In this document: positions 37,039-46,096 of the stretch, piece by piece | Layout: every line of letters begins with the position of its first letter | Position numbering within the stretch: the stretch's first letter is position 1 | NCBI GenBank assembly: GCA_019703815.1 | Contig: AP023053.1 | Location: 1,164,995-1,228,994, forward strand | Reading direction: 5' to 3' | DNA: 64,000 bases | Source of the DNA: Thaumasiovibrio occultus | Lineage (GTDB): Bacteria > Pseudomonadota > Gammaproteobacteria > Enterobacterales > Vibrionaceae | Made by a program: the position numbers and the translations under genes | The notes under the pieces: model-generated | What the model saw: the letters and a program-made list of their open reading frames with translations, nothing else | Database searches by the model: none | What the model was told of the DNA's origin: nothing

Positions 37039-37839
37039 CTACACAAACACTTTCCCGGCCAAGTAAAGCACGCCGTAACCTGACACCAACACCCGATCGT
37101 CGCTGATTTTGCAATATAAGGTGCCCGTGCGCTTAGACGCTTGCAGCGCCACCAGCTCAGACTTGGCCAGTTGCGTTGCCCAGTAAGGCGTAAGTCCTGA
37201 ATGGATGGACCCTGTCACCGGATCTTCATCGCCCCCGTTGGCCGGCCAAAAATAGCGCGAGACAAAATCGTAGTCCGTCTCTTCGTCGGCTTTCGCCGTC
37301 ACCACCACATCAAATGGCGCAAGTTGCTTTAACTGCTCGGAGTCGTACTGTACCGCTCTCACCTCGGCTTCGCTCGCCAACACGGCAAAATAGGCTTGGC
37401 GGTTTTTCAGCACCTGCTGAGGCGGTATCGACAAACCTGCCAACAACGCTGGCGGCACTTGATGCTCAACCTCAGGCGCTTGGTTAGGAAAGCTCATTTC
37501 AATACGGCCATCATCCAATTGCACTACTTGCAACTCACCCACTTCTTGGGTGACAAATTCCAGCTCACCTTGCGCACCCAGTTGGTTCAAAATCACCGCC
37601 GCTGAGGCGAGCGTTGCATGGCCACAAAAATCAATTTCTGTTAACGGCGAGAACCAACGGATCTCATAACGGTTCTCTGCTACTTGCTTGATAAAGGCGG
37701 TTTCAGAAAGATTGTTCTCGCTGGCTATCTTTTGCATCAAGGCTGGGGAAATCCATTCATTCAACGGGACTACCGCAGCAGAATTGCCACCAAATCTGTC
37801 TTTACTAAAGGCATCAACCACGTAAATAGTGAGTTCCAT
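37039..37839 (-). CDS. PhzF-family isomerase
   Basis: 266 residues. PhzF/DapF-like fold: DAFSKDRFGGNSAAVVPL, the catalytic Glu in NNLSETAFI, DFCGHATLASA and GDEDPVTGSIHSGL. Members carry out proton-transfer isomerisations; YddE-like ones have unknown substrates. GGAG lies upstream of the ATG at 37839. Confidence 0.9.
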   Translation of the reverse strand: MELTIYVVDAFSKDRFGGNSAAVVPLNEWISPALMQKIASENNLSETAFIKQVAENRYEIRWFSPLTEIDFCGHATLASAAVILNQLGAQGELEFVTQEVGELQVVQLDDGRIEMSFPNQAPEVEHQVPPALLAGLSIPPQQVLKNRQAYFAVLASEAEVRAVQYDSEQLKQLAPFDVVVTAKADEETDYDFVSRYFWPANGGDEDPVTGSIHSGLTPYWATQLAKSELVALQASKRTGTLYCKISDDRVLVSGYGVLYLAGKVFV

Positions 37840-37917
37840 GTCACACTCCTTTTGTCACTCATGTATCCATCGCTGTATTAATTGAAAGCTCCATTAACAG
37901 GAAAGTAACATATTGCG

Positions 37918-38262
37918 TTACTCACAACCACCTCCACCAGAGTCGCCACCGCCTGACGATCCGCAATCATCACCGACACCGCTATAACCCCCATCACCGC
38001 CATCACTGTAGTATTTAGGGGTATCGCTACTACCGTATCCGACGCCACCGCGCGACATTCCCCATTTGCTGACCTTGCCATTAAAAAGAAAACGCAGCGC
38101 ACGGAAGACAAAAAACACCATAAAAGCGAGAGAAGCGTACGCTATCACGTCAACGATGAACGCTTCCGGATCTCTCCCGATATCGATAACGCCGTAAAGC
38201 ATCAAATAGCCAAAGACGGTGATGACCAATGCGATTGCGAACGAAATGTAAAATGACCTCAT
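37918..38262 (-). CDS. Small membrane protein with Gly/Ser/Asp-rich tail
   Basis: 114 residues. Two membrane segments (FAIALVITVFGYLMLYGVI and VIAYASLAFMVFFVFRALRF), then a low-complexity tail of Gly, Ser and Asp with Cys near the end (DDCGSSGGGDSGGGGCE). AGGAGGG is a strong ribosome site before the ATG at 38262. The tail resembles the Gly/Cys-rich ends of some TPM-type or YgcG-like membrane proteins but lacks their domain. Function unknown. Confidence 0.7.
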   Translation of the reverse strand: MRSFYISFAIALVITVFGYLMLYGVIDIGRDPEAFIVDVIAYASLAFMVFFVFRALRFLFNGKVSKWGMSRGGVGYGSSDTPKYYSDGGDGGYSGVGDDCGSSGGGDSGGGGCE

Positions 38263-38473
38263 GCGCCCTCCTACTCTGGCGTTAATTCGACCACAGTGAA
38301 TCTTCCTTTTGATCTCAAAGTAGTACCCTACCAGTATTGGTCGCTATCATCTGTCACAATAGTGAATCAAAATCAAACAATTAGAGCTTGGCTTGTACTT
38401 TTTCCTTACAAGAATGTATGGTTTTTCGTTCTCACTAGAGATGATTCCAATAACCAATAACTGGAGAAACCAG

Positions 38474-39193
38474 ATGAAACGTAAAGTATTAGCCACTGCT
38501 CTAATCGCGGCGCTGCCGTATATCTCTCACGCTGCAGAGTGGGGTTATGGGGAAGAGAATGGGCCTGATCATTGGGGCCATTTTGCGGAAGTGTGTGCGA
38601 GCGGCAAAAACCAAAGTCCAGTGGACATCCAAAATGCCGCAGCGTCAGATCTTGACGATCTGGAGTTGTCTTATCATGGTCAAGTTGTTGACATCCTAAA
38701 CAACGGCCACACATTACAAGGCGGCGTTGAAGGCCACAACGTTTTGACCATCGACGACACCGAATTTGAATTGAAGCAATTTCACTTTCACACCCCATCG
38801 GAAAACCTGATCAACAACCAATCTTATCCCCTTGAAGCGCACTTTGTGCACGCCGACCAAAACGGCAACCTTGCAGTGGTTGCAGTGATGTATGAAGTGG
38901 ATGATAAAAATAACCAAGTGGCGCAACTGAGCCAATCGCTGCCGACCGCTGGTGAGACAACGGCGCTAGACCAACCGTTCGCAGTAAAATCGATGCTGCC
39001 TGAATTTGACGGCTATTACCGCTTTAGCGGCTCATTGACGACACCACCATGTTCTGAAGGGGTGCGCTGGTTAGTGCTCAATAACTCACAGCACTTATCG
39101 CAAGAACAAGCCGACGCGTTGCACCAAGTGATGGGCGACAATAACCGTCCGGTACAAGATATCTACGCACGTCAGATCTTGCTCAGCCAATAA
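38474..39193 (+). CDS. Periplasmic alpha-carbonic anhydrase
   Basis: 239 residues from the ATG at 38474 (GGAG eight bases before); the in-frame ATG at 38393 gives no proper signal. Signal peptide MKRKVLATALIAALPYISHA. Alpha-CA motifs: NQSPVDIQ, zinc ligands in FHFHTPSEN and AHFVHAD, and SLTTPPCSEGVRW. It converts CO2 to bicarbonate in the periplasm; in Vibrio, bicarbonate is also a virulence-related signal. Confidence 0.95.
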   Translation: MKRKVLATALIAALPYISHAAEWGYGEENGPDHWGHFAEVCASGKNQSPVDIQNAAASDLDDLELSYHGQVVDILNNGHTLQGGVEGHNVLTIDDTEFELKQFHFHTPSENLINNQSYPLEAHFVHADQNGNLAVVAVMYEVDDKNNQVAQLSQSLPTAGETTALDQPFAVKSMLPEFDGYYRFSGSLTTPPCSEGVRWLVLNNSQHLSQEQADALHQVMGDNNRPVQDIYARQILLSQ

Positions 39194-39317
39194 CAGCGCA
39201 ACTACGCTGATTTGTCGTGATCCTTTGGGTTCAACTCATGGGCTTCGATGCTCAGGCTTGATCCTGCGAGGTGTTGCCGCCATTCCGTTGGGTTGACCTA
39301 TTGAGATACAAACCAGT

Positions 39318-39352
39318 CCAAGCCCTAACAACCCTCGCGTTTTAGGGCTTGG
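39318..39352 (+). terminator. Hairpin downstream of the carbonic anhydrase gene
   Basis: Eleven-base stem CCAAGCCCTAA / TTAGGGCTTGG with a ~13-base loop; weak U-tract. Could end the upstream gene or act as a processing site. Confidence 0.5.
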
Positions 39353-39475
39353 AGTCCGATTTTTATCGACCAGCTAGGGCGTAATTTGCACTCCCCACGC
39401 CTACTGTGATATTCATCACTATCTATGCAAAAGATCCGTTAGATCTGAAAATTCGCAACACCCAGGGAGGGAGTG

Positions 39476-40225
39476 ATGGAAAAGTACGCCATTTTGTCTG
39501 ATATCCACAGTAACGTGTTTGCGCTCGATGCCGTGGTGACAGATGCAAAAGCGAAAGGGGTAACCACCTTTGTGAACTTGGGCGATATTCTCTATGGGCC
39601 CATTGCACCGCGCGCGACGTACGACTATCTCCAAGCGCTCGGGGCCATTACGATTTCCGGCAATCAAGATCGCCAAATTCACGAAGCGCAAGCAGACGAT
39701 ATTGCCTCAAACCCCACCATGGCGTTCATTCTTGATGATTTAGGCCAAGCGCCGCTCGATTGGATGAAGCAATTGCCGTTTGATTGTCACATTTCACCGG
39801 AGATCTACGCCTGTCACGGCACGCCGAATGACGATCTGGTGTATTTGCTTGAAGACAGCCGCAGTGGGAAACCTGAGCTGCGCGCGGATAGCGAGGTGCT
39901 CACCCTGCTCGATGGCGTTCGTGCTCCCATCGTGTTGTGCGGACACACCCATTTACCCCGTTGCGTTGAATTATCGACGGGGCAGTTAGTGATTAACCCC
40001 GGCAGCGTCGGCATGCCAGCCTACACCGACGACGAGCCTTGGCTGCACTCAATGGAAACCTTCTCGTCCCTCGCCTCCTATGCCACGCTAGAGAAAAACG
40101 GCGCCGATCAATGGAACATTACGTTTCACAAAGTGCGCTATGACGTTGCTAAAGCGGTCGATGCGGCCAAGCAACGCGGCCGAGAAGATTGGGTTCACTT
40201 TTTAACCACGGGACGCGGACTGTAA
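39476..40225 (+). CDS. Calcineurin-like metallophosphoesterase (MJ0936/YfcE type)
   Basis: 249 residues. All five metal-binding blocks are present: LSDIHSNVFAL, VNLGDILYGP, TISGNQDR, YACHGTPND and LCGHTHLPR. The family hydrolyses phosphodiesters or phosphomonoesters; substrate unknown. The ATG at 39476 follows GGGAGG; the GTG one codon earlier is less likely. Confidence 0.88.
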   Translation: MEKYAILSDIHSNVFALDAVVTDAKAKGVTTFVNLGDILYGPIAPRATYDYLQALGAITISGNQDRQIHEAQADDIASNPTMAFILDDLGQAPLDWMKQLPFDCHISPEIYACHGTPNDDLVYLLEDSRSGKPELRADSEVLTLLDGVRAPIVLCGHTHLPRCVELSTGQLVINPGSVGMPAYTDDEPWLHSMETFSSLASYATLEKNGADQWNITFHKVRYDVAKAVDAAKQRGREDWVHFLTTGRGL

Positions 40226-40275
40226 TCCAACAAGCTGCCAAAACATAAAAGCCACCGCCTTTTGCAATGGCGTAT

Positions 40276-40312
40276 CGCATTTGGCGATGGGGTATAGCGC
40301 ATTTGGCGATGG
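40276..40312. repeat. Two 15-base direct repeats with 22-base period
   Basis: CGCATTTGGCGATGG occurs at 40276-40290 and 40298-40312, separated by GGTATAG. A degenerate third copy may lie just to the left. Located between convergent genes. Confidence 0.75.
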
Positions 40313-40351
40313 CCTTTTCGGCAAGCTTGTATCGCTACCGGTCTGTTTACG

Positions 40352-41350
40352 CTACAAATATTCAGGATCTAACTCGAAGATCATCAAGCCATCGTTTTCC
40401 TCTTCTTGGGTGAAGGTCGCCAAGGGCTTGCGGTGCGGCTCGTCGTCTAACAAGTAATCCAAAAACAAGTTATAAGTCAGCGGGCCACTGCACTCACCGG
40501 TATTGGGGCCATCATCAATCACGTGCAAATCAATGCTCACCTCTACCGCTTCACCGCCGCCCACCGTTAACAGCGGGTCAAAGCGAAAACCACTGCGCTT
40601 TTGCCATGAGATCTCTATGCTACGGTCGCTATCGGTTAATGGAATAGGATCGAGCCACGAGCCACAGTCGGCATCAAGATAGTAAAGCGGCTCAGCACTC
40701 AATCCCTTAAGCACAACTGCGGCTTCAGTTTGATTTTGCACATGGAAGGTCACGCGCGGCACGCCGATCTGTTTATCCAGCATCGATGCCAAATGGAACG
40801 ACTCGCCAATGCTTTCTGGCAAACTTGAGTCTTGCTCCAACTGCTTACCGTACACGGCAAGAATATCCGCCAGCACCAATTGGGGCCCCTCTGGCTCGCC
40901 AGAAGCGCTATCCGTTTTGTCGTTCATCTGTTTCAGTAGCTCAACCAACGTGGCCGACGGGCGCCACACCACGTAGTAGTTCGACACCCCCAAATCATTA
41001 CGAATATACGTGCCCTCTTGCACATATTGGATAGCTTCAGGCCAGGCTGAAAAATGCGCTTCAATCGTGCCCTCAGGGACGGGCACCAATTGCCACACCC
41101 CAAATTCACGGTGCCATTTATCGGCAGGACGCAACTCCATTGCTGTGAGTGTCAAACTCTGCGTTTGAGCAGCGGGGGTTCGCTGTAGGGTTTGTTTTTC
41201 AGGTAATTCAGCGGCATTCACCGGCGATAGCGTTAACCTAGTTAATACCAGCCCAGTCAATATCACTCCTGTCAATACTTTGGCAATAGCAAGGGTGTTA
41301 GCGCGACACGGACTTTTAATGCCCGTCGCGCCCTGTAGATGCGATGTCAT
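40352..41350 (-). CDS. Secreted or membrane-anchored hypothetical protein
   Basis: 332 residues with a hydrophobic segment ending in SPVNAAEL, probably a signal peptide with a long polar lead. The rest is a beta-rich soluble protein with a likely disulphide pair (DADCGSW ... NTGECSG) and Asp/Glu-rich C terminus. Family not recognised. AAGGAAG directly before the ATG at 41350. Divergent from the PTS EIIA gene. Confidence 0.7.
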   Translation of the reverse strand: MTSHLQGATGIKSPCRANTLAIAKVLTGVILTGLVLTRLTLSPVNAAELPEKQTLQRTPAAQTQSLTLTAMELRPADKWHREFGVWQLVPVPEGTIEAHFSAWPEAIQYVQEGTYIRNDLGVSNYYVVWRPSATLVELLKQMNDKTDSASGEPEGPQLVLADILAVYGKQLEQDSSLPESIGESFHLASMLDKQIGVPRVTFHVQNQTEAAVVLKGLSAEPLYYLDADCGSWLDPIPLTDSDRSIEISWQKRSGFRFDPLLTVGGGEAVEVSIDLHVIDDGPNTGECSGPLTYNLFLDYLLDDEPHRKPLATFTQEEENDGLMIFELDPEYL

Positions 41351-41545
41351 GATCTTCCTTTTTTTTGTTATTTATCGGGGTCATTTCCTTCCCCCACGCG
41401 CCCTTTTTCTTCGTGCCACAAGATGACGGCTATCACACTTGGGCGGGCTTGCTACAAAAGTATAGCTCATGCATTTTTTTTGCTATTTCCGATTTTTTTC
41501 TCATGGATTAATTTGTCCACATCACATAAACACCATGAGTTAAAT

Positions 41546-41986
41546 ATGATTACGCAACTAACTAACACCAATCTAATTAAGCACGAACTTCAAGCAACAA
41601 ATAAAAAAGAAGTGTTTGAAGAGCTAGCACAAATGCTATTGGAAAACGGTCGAATTGGCTGCAAGGATGCATTTCTAAGTGATATCGAAACTCGTGAATC
41701 TGTCAGCGTAACCTCAACCGATGGTATCGCTTACCCTCACGCCAAAAGCCTAGCGGTGATCGAGCCAGCTATCGCAGTTGGCGTGAAGCGTGAAGGTATC
41801 GAATACGGTGACGAAGACGGTATTAAACCGACCCTATTTTTTATGATTGCCTCACCAGATAACGGTGCAGACCATCATATTTACGTTCTTCAAGAATTAT
41901 TTGGAAAATTCAGCGAAGACTTTATTGAAAATATCCATAACGCACTAAACGAACAACAAATCCTAGAGACTTTAATTAATTCATAA
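41546..41986 (+). CDS. PTS EIIA, fructose/mannitol family
   Basis: 146 residues from the ATG at 41546; the 69-residue upstream extension is not EIIA-like. Phospho-acceptor His65 lies in DGIAYPHAKSL. It passes phosphate from HPr to the EIIB of the sugar-specific complex. Ten bases before the EIICB gene, so the pair form an operon. Confidence 0.9.
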   Translation: MITQLTNTNLIKHELQATNKKEVFEELAQMLLENGRIGCKDAFLSDIETRESVSVTSTDGIAYPHAKSLAVIEPAIAVGVKREGIEYGDEDGIKPTLFFMIASPDNGADHHIYVLQELFGKFSEDFIENIHNALNEQQILETLINS

Positions 41987-41996
41987 GGCGGGATAA

Positions 41997-43397
41997 ATGA
42001 GTACCCTTACACAAACAAATCAAGGTTTTGATTTCAAAAAATTCCTCGGCACAATGAAAGGTCACCTACTTTTCGGTACCTCTCACATGCTACCTTTCAT
42101 CGTAGCCGGTGGTGTTTTGCTGGCGCTTGCAGTAATGGCATCGGGTGAAGGTGCGGTACCAGCAGAAGGTATCCTTGCTGACATCTCAAACATCGGTATT
42201 AAAGGTCTGGTACTGTTCCCAATTATTCTGGGCGGTTACATTGGCTACTCCATTGCTGACAAACCAGCGCTTGCTCCAGCGATGATCGCCTCTGGCATCA
42301 TGGCAGACATGGGCGGCGGCTTCTTGGGCTGTATCGTAGCGGGCTTCATCGCGGGTGGCGTGGTTCACCTGTTGAAGAAAATCCAGCTGCCAACCAGCAT
42401 GACGGCGCTGGGCGCGTACTTCATCTACCCACTTTGCGGCACCTTGATCTCTGCGGGTATCGTTCTTTGGGGTATCGGTGAGCCAATCAAGATGTTCATG
42501 GCATCGATGAATGCCTTCCTTGATTCAATGGCTGGTGCGTCTAAAGCGGTTCTTGGTGCGATTTTGGGTGGTATGACTGCGTTCGATATGGGCGGTCCTA
42601 TCAACAAAGTAGCGACCCTGTTTGCACAAACTCAAGTTGATACCCAACCTTGGTTGATGGGTGGTGTGGCAATCGCAATCTGTACGCCTCCTCTAGGTCT
42701 AGCGCTTGCAACTTTCCTATTCAAAAACAAGTTCACCAAAGAAGAGCAAGAAGCAGGTAAAGCTGCGGTTATCATGGGTTCAATCGGTATCTCTGAAGGT
42801 GCTATCCCATTCGCAGCAAACGACCCACTACGCGTTCTACCATCAATCGTAGCGGGTGGTATCGTTGGTAACGTTATCGGCTTTATGGCGAACGTTCTGT
42901 GTCACGCACCTTGGGGTGGTCTGATTGTAATCCCAGTGGTTGAAGGTCGTATCTCTTACATCATCGGTATCGCAGCTGGCTCATTGACTACCGCACTTAT
43001 CGTGGGTCTATGGAAACCTGTTGTGAAGGAAGAAGAAGCGCAAGCCGCGACCACTGCAACCAACGCAACTCCTGCACCAGCAGCTCTAGAAGCAGGCGAA
43101 GGTGAATACGACATCGTAGCGGTTACTTGTTGTCCATCAGGCGTAGCGCACACTTTCATGGCAGCGAACGCACTGAAAAAAGCAGGCGCTGAAGCAGGCA
43201 TTAAGATCAAGGTTGAAACCCAAGGTCAAAACGGTATCCAGAACCGTATTACCGCAGCAGACGTAGCAAACGCGAAACTGGTTATCCTAGCGCACGACAT
43301 CCCTGTAAAAGATGCTGACCGCTTTGCAAATGCTAACGTTCAAGAGTGCACCACCAAAGAAGCGATGCGTAACGCGGCAACACTAGTTACCCTATAA
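41997..43397 (+). CDS. PTS EIICB, fructose family
   Basis: 466 residues, order C then B. The EIIC domain (about 15-345) has ~10 membrane segments, the MLPFIVAGGVLLA start and the substrate-loop block FDMGGPINKVATLF. The EIIB domain (about 375-466) carries phospho-Cys379 in AVTCCPSGVAHTF. An Ala/Thr linker joins them. Imports and phosphorylates a fructose-like sugar; a homologous EIIA-C-B protein lies 3 kb downstream. Confidence 0.93.
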   Translation: MSTLTQTNQGFDFKKFLGTMKGHLLFGTSHMLPFIVAGGVLLALAVMASGEGAVPAEGILADISNIGIKGLVLFPIILGGYIGYSIADKPALAPAMIASGIMADMGGGFLGCIVAGFIAGGVVHLLKKIQLPTSMTALGAYFIYPLCGTLISAGIVLWGIGEPIKMFMASMNAFLDSMAGASKAVLGAILGGMTAFDMGGPINKVATLFAQTQVDTQPWLMGGVAIAICTPPLGLALATFLFKNKFTKEEQEAGKAAVIMGSIGISEGAIPFAANDPLRVLPSIVAGGIVGNVIGFMANVLCHAPWGGLIVIPVVEGRISYIIGIAAGSLTTALIVGLWKPVVKEEEAQAATTATNATPAPAALEAGEGEYDIVAVTCCPSGVAHTFMAANALKKAGAEAGIKIKVETQGQNGIQNRITAADVANAKLVILAHDIPVKDADRFANANVQECTTKEAMRNAATLVTL

Positions 43398-43904
43398 TCG
43401 CTCGGTAAAGCTCCAATAAAACGTTAATTGGCTTCCCCCTAAAATCCGGCATCTCTCCTGAGTGCCGGATTTTTTTATATCGCCCTCTCAACCTATGAAT
43501 ATCCGCCTTTAGCGGATAAACCTTGTTATCGATTAGCCTCGCTGTGTGGCGCTCTTTCAGCACTGCATTCAAAACGGAATTCACAGCGCATTTAACACCA
43601 CATTGAACAGCACGCTCTCCAATACCTTCAACAAGCACAGCACCCAGTCTCGCCTTTCGTCACCGAGAAAAATGTAACATCGATACCCAACCTGTTGTTG
43701 CGCAAAGTTTGCGGTATGTAGCGCGTTGTCGTTGGTTTTTATTCGATTGTCGGAAAGCCGCACTGGATCTTTGATGGCTTCACTGGATTTTTGTAACCTT
43801 GATTTTGAAGTGTGATCTGCAACTCAGCCTCTATCGCCACACCGAGGTATATCTACGCGCCAGTGACCTGCGGTGATTGGTCATTGTTATTGAGAGAGCG
43901 CTGT
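43398..43904. other. 507-base gap with terminator
   Basis: Holds the EIICB terminator (43443-43477) and the araC-type promoter. Short minus-strand frames here lack ribosome sites. Nothing else seen. Confidence 0.5.
43443..43477 (+). terminator. Terminator after the EIICB gene
   Basis: Stem AATCCGGCA / TGCCGGATT followed by seven Ts. Confidence 0.9.
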
Positions 43905-44744
43905 ATGATCTTCCACGATTTGATTTCTTCCGTCTTAGCCGAGCGTGAGCCGTTTCACCACATCTGGTTTGCAGGGGATTTTCACACCCCGCCGAAGTTT
44001 AGCTATCAAGTTAACTTTCCGCGCTTAGAGTTGGTGCTGGACGGGGAATACATCAACGAAATTGAAGATCACGAACGCAAAGTCACCCAAATTACCGCTA
44101 AAGCCGGTGATGCGATCTTTGTACCGCCCAACTGCTGGAACAAGCCACAATGGGATACCGACTGTTCCGTACTGAGTATTCTGTTTGGCCGCCGCCAACT
44201 TGGGCTGAGTTTTGTTAGTAAACGCAAAGGCGATACCGGCTTTTACGATATTCAAAAGCACAGTATTCAAACCCGCTCTGGCTTTGCGATCGACAACATT
44301 TTGGAAGCGCTCAGCTCCCTTGCCCGTGAAAGCCATAAAAAGCCGATGGATGAATTGTTGCTGCAAGCACTGCTGCAATACTGCAACACCATGCTGGAAA
44401 AACCGGTCGAGCAGCCGCAAAGCCGAGTCCAAGATCTCTATCAGGGGATCTGTATCTACATTCAGGAAAACTTTCATCGCCAAATTACCCGCGACACCAT
44501 TGCGGCGCGTTTTAGCATTTCACCCAACCATTTATCGCGCCTATTTCGTCAACAAGGCCATATGACGCTGGCCGATTACATTACGTGGGTGCGGGTAGAT
44601 CGGGCGAAATTCATGCTGAAGAAATACAATTTCAAACTCAACGAAGTCGCCACGCGCTGTGGCTTTAAAGACGTGAATTACTTTTGTCGGGTATTTAAAA
44701 CCCGCACCGGCAGAACGCCAACGGAGTATCGCGGCTCGATCTAA
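43905..44744 (+). CDS. AraC-family regulator of the PTS island
   Basis: 279 residues from the ATG at 43905 (GAGAG upstream); a 31-residue extension to 43812 is unlikely. N-terminal cupin-like sensor (RLELVLDGEYI, GDAIFVPPNCWNKP), then two C-terminal helix-turn-helix motifs (ARFSISPNHLSRLFRQQGH; VATRCGFKDVNYFCRVFKT). Lies between PTS gene groups and probably activates one or both. Confidence 0.88.
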   Translation: MIFHDLISSVLAEREPFHHIWFAGDFHTPPKFSYQVNFPRLELVLDGEYINEIEDHERKVTQITAKAGDAIFVPPNCWNKPQWDTDCSVLSILFGRRQLGLSFVSKRKGDTGFYDIQKHSIQTRSGFAIDNILEALSSLARESHKKPMDELLLQALLQYCNTMLEKPVEQPQSRVQDLYQGICIYIQENFHRQITRDTIAARFSISPNHLSRLFRQQGHMTLADYITWVRVDRAKFMLKKYNFKLNEVATRCGFKDVNYFCRVFKTRTGRTPTEYRGSI

Positions 44745-44803
44745 TGATCGCCGCCAGCGCAAGTCCTGCATTGTTGCCGCGCGGCAAGACTAGCGAGAAT
44801 AAG

Positions 44804-45580
44804 CTAAGCCAATAAGCGTGACATGGCGTACATCAGCAGCGCTTGGAGATCAACGCTGCTGCGAGTGAGCAACAAGCGCTCAGCCATCTGCCCGCTGAGA
44901 AGATTTCGGGTAAGGTTCGTGGCCGCAATAAGCTGCTCACGATGAGGCGCTTGCGGTAATACCAAGGCAATCGCCAAATTCACCGTCCCCATTTTAGACG
45001 CCCAGTCGATCGCTTTCTCGTTGCTGATCACCGCAATATGAATATCGCTCACCGCGGAAAACATCACGTGCGGCAGCGCGATCCCCGGTGTCACGCACGT
45101 CGATGAGCGCTCTTCCCGCTTCACGAACGCCAAAATCAATTCGTCAGGATGGGTCGGATGGATCAATTTTGCCAACCCATTCAAACATTCGAATTTCGTC
45201 AGCTCAGTTTGGGCTTTGGCATAGTGCCATTGAATTTCACAAGGCGGGGAGATCTGCGGTAAACGCGCGGCTAACTCGCTGGAAAACTGCGTGTTGATCT
45301 GAGCGCCCACCAGCACAAAGTGCTCAGCAATAATATCTTTGATCACAAAGCACGCCAGCTCAGCATCGATGCCAATCGCGGTGATCTGGCACAAATCTCC
45401 ACTCAATAAGCCTGCGGTTAACATCGCCGATGAGCGACTCAGATCGGCGCTGCGATTTTGGGTGATATTCAGGATCTGCAGCGTGCTCTTAAACTTTTTC
45501 GCCAAACGACACAGCGGCTGCGCCACGTAGGCACTGCCGCAGATATCATCAACAAGAAAGGTGATCTGGTATTCGTTCAT
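44804..45580 (-). CDS. PTS protein with HPr-like domain lacking His, fused to EIIA
   Basis: 258 residues. The C-terminal ~150 residues are an EIIA of fructose/mannitol type with phospho-His171 in TPGIALPH. The N-terminal ~88 residues align with HPr by pattern (CGSAYVAQPLCRLAKKF, SAMLTAGLLSGDLCQI), but Ala17 stands where HPr has phospho-His15. So the first domain cannot carry phosphate and may be regulatory or structural. The gene is divergent from the EIIA-C-B gene and pairs with a free EIIB. Confidence 0.78.
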   Translation of the reverse strand: MNEYQITFLVDDICGSAYVAQPLCRLAKKFKSTLQILNITQNRSADLSRSSAMLTAGLLSGDLCQITAIGIDAELACFVIKDIIAEHFVLVGAQINTQFSSELAARLPQISPPCEIQWHYAKAQTELTKFECLNGLAKLIHPTHPDELILAFVKREERSSTCVTPGIALPHVMFSAVSDIHIAVISNEKAIDWASKMGTVNLAIALVLPQAPHREQLIAATNLTRNLLSGQMAERLLLTRSSVDLQALLMYAMSRLLA

Positions 45581-45608
45581 GGCGTCTATTTACCGCTAAA
45601 AAACGAGG

Positions 45609-45908
45609 CTAGCGACAGTGCACCAGCAGCACTTTGTCCACGTTTAACAGCACATCTTCAATCGGAACTTGCACCTTGTTTAGGCCGTCAAAACGCGCCG
45701 CCAACTCGATTTCGATGTCAGAGACGATCAGTACCTTATCAGCATGGGCAATGTCATGGGGAGTCAATTGGTTCTCTATGCCCATTGCCCCTTGGGTTTC
45801 CACTTTAATTTGGATATTCAATTTTGGCGCCGCTTTCACCAAGGCATCGGCAGCCATATAAGTATGCGCGATCCCGGTTGGGCACGCCGTCACAGCGACA
45901 ACTTTCAT
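45609..45908 (-). CDS. PTS EIIB, fructose family, single domain
   Basis: 99 residues from the ATG at 45908 (MKVVAVTACPTGIAHTYMAA); the active-site Cys9 is in TACPTGIAHT. It lies 28 bases upstream of the HPr-like/EIIA gene on the same strand. With that EIIA it could feed a permease domain such as the EIIC of the neighbouring fusion. Confidence 0.9.
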   Translation of the reverse strand: MKVVAVTACPTGIAHTYMAADALVKAAPKLNIQIKVETQGAMGIENQLTPHDIAHADKVLIVSDIEIELAARFDGLNKVQVPIEDVLLNVDKVLLVHCR

Positions 45909-46096
45909 TGCGATTCTCTGCTTATATTTTTCGCTGGATACTAACACAAAAGCAGGTTAAACAACTGAACAATGACCGACAAAGGTAAGAGTTCTATCAC
46001 AGTTTATTATCGCCACAGCACAGCGCCGCAAAATTCCCTTGGCGCATAGCGAGAAACCACTCACTATGCAGCGTCACTAAATGAGTTCGAACCGTT

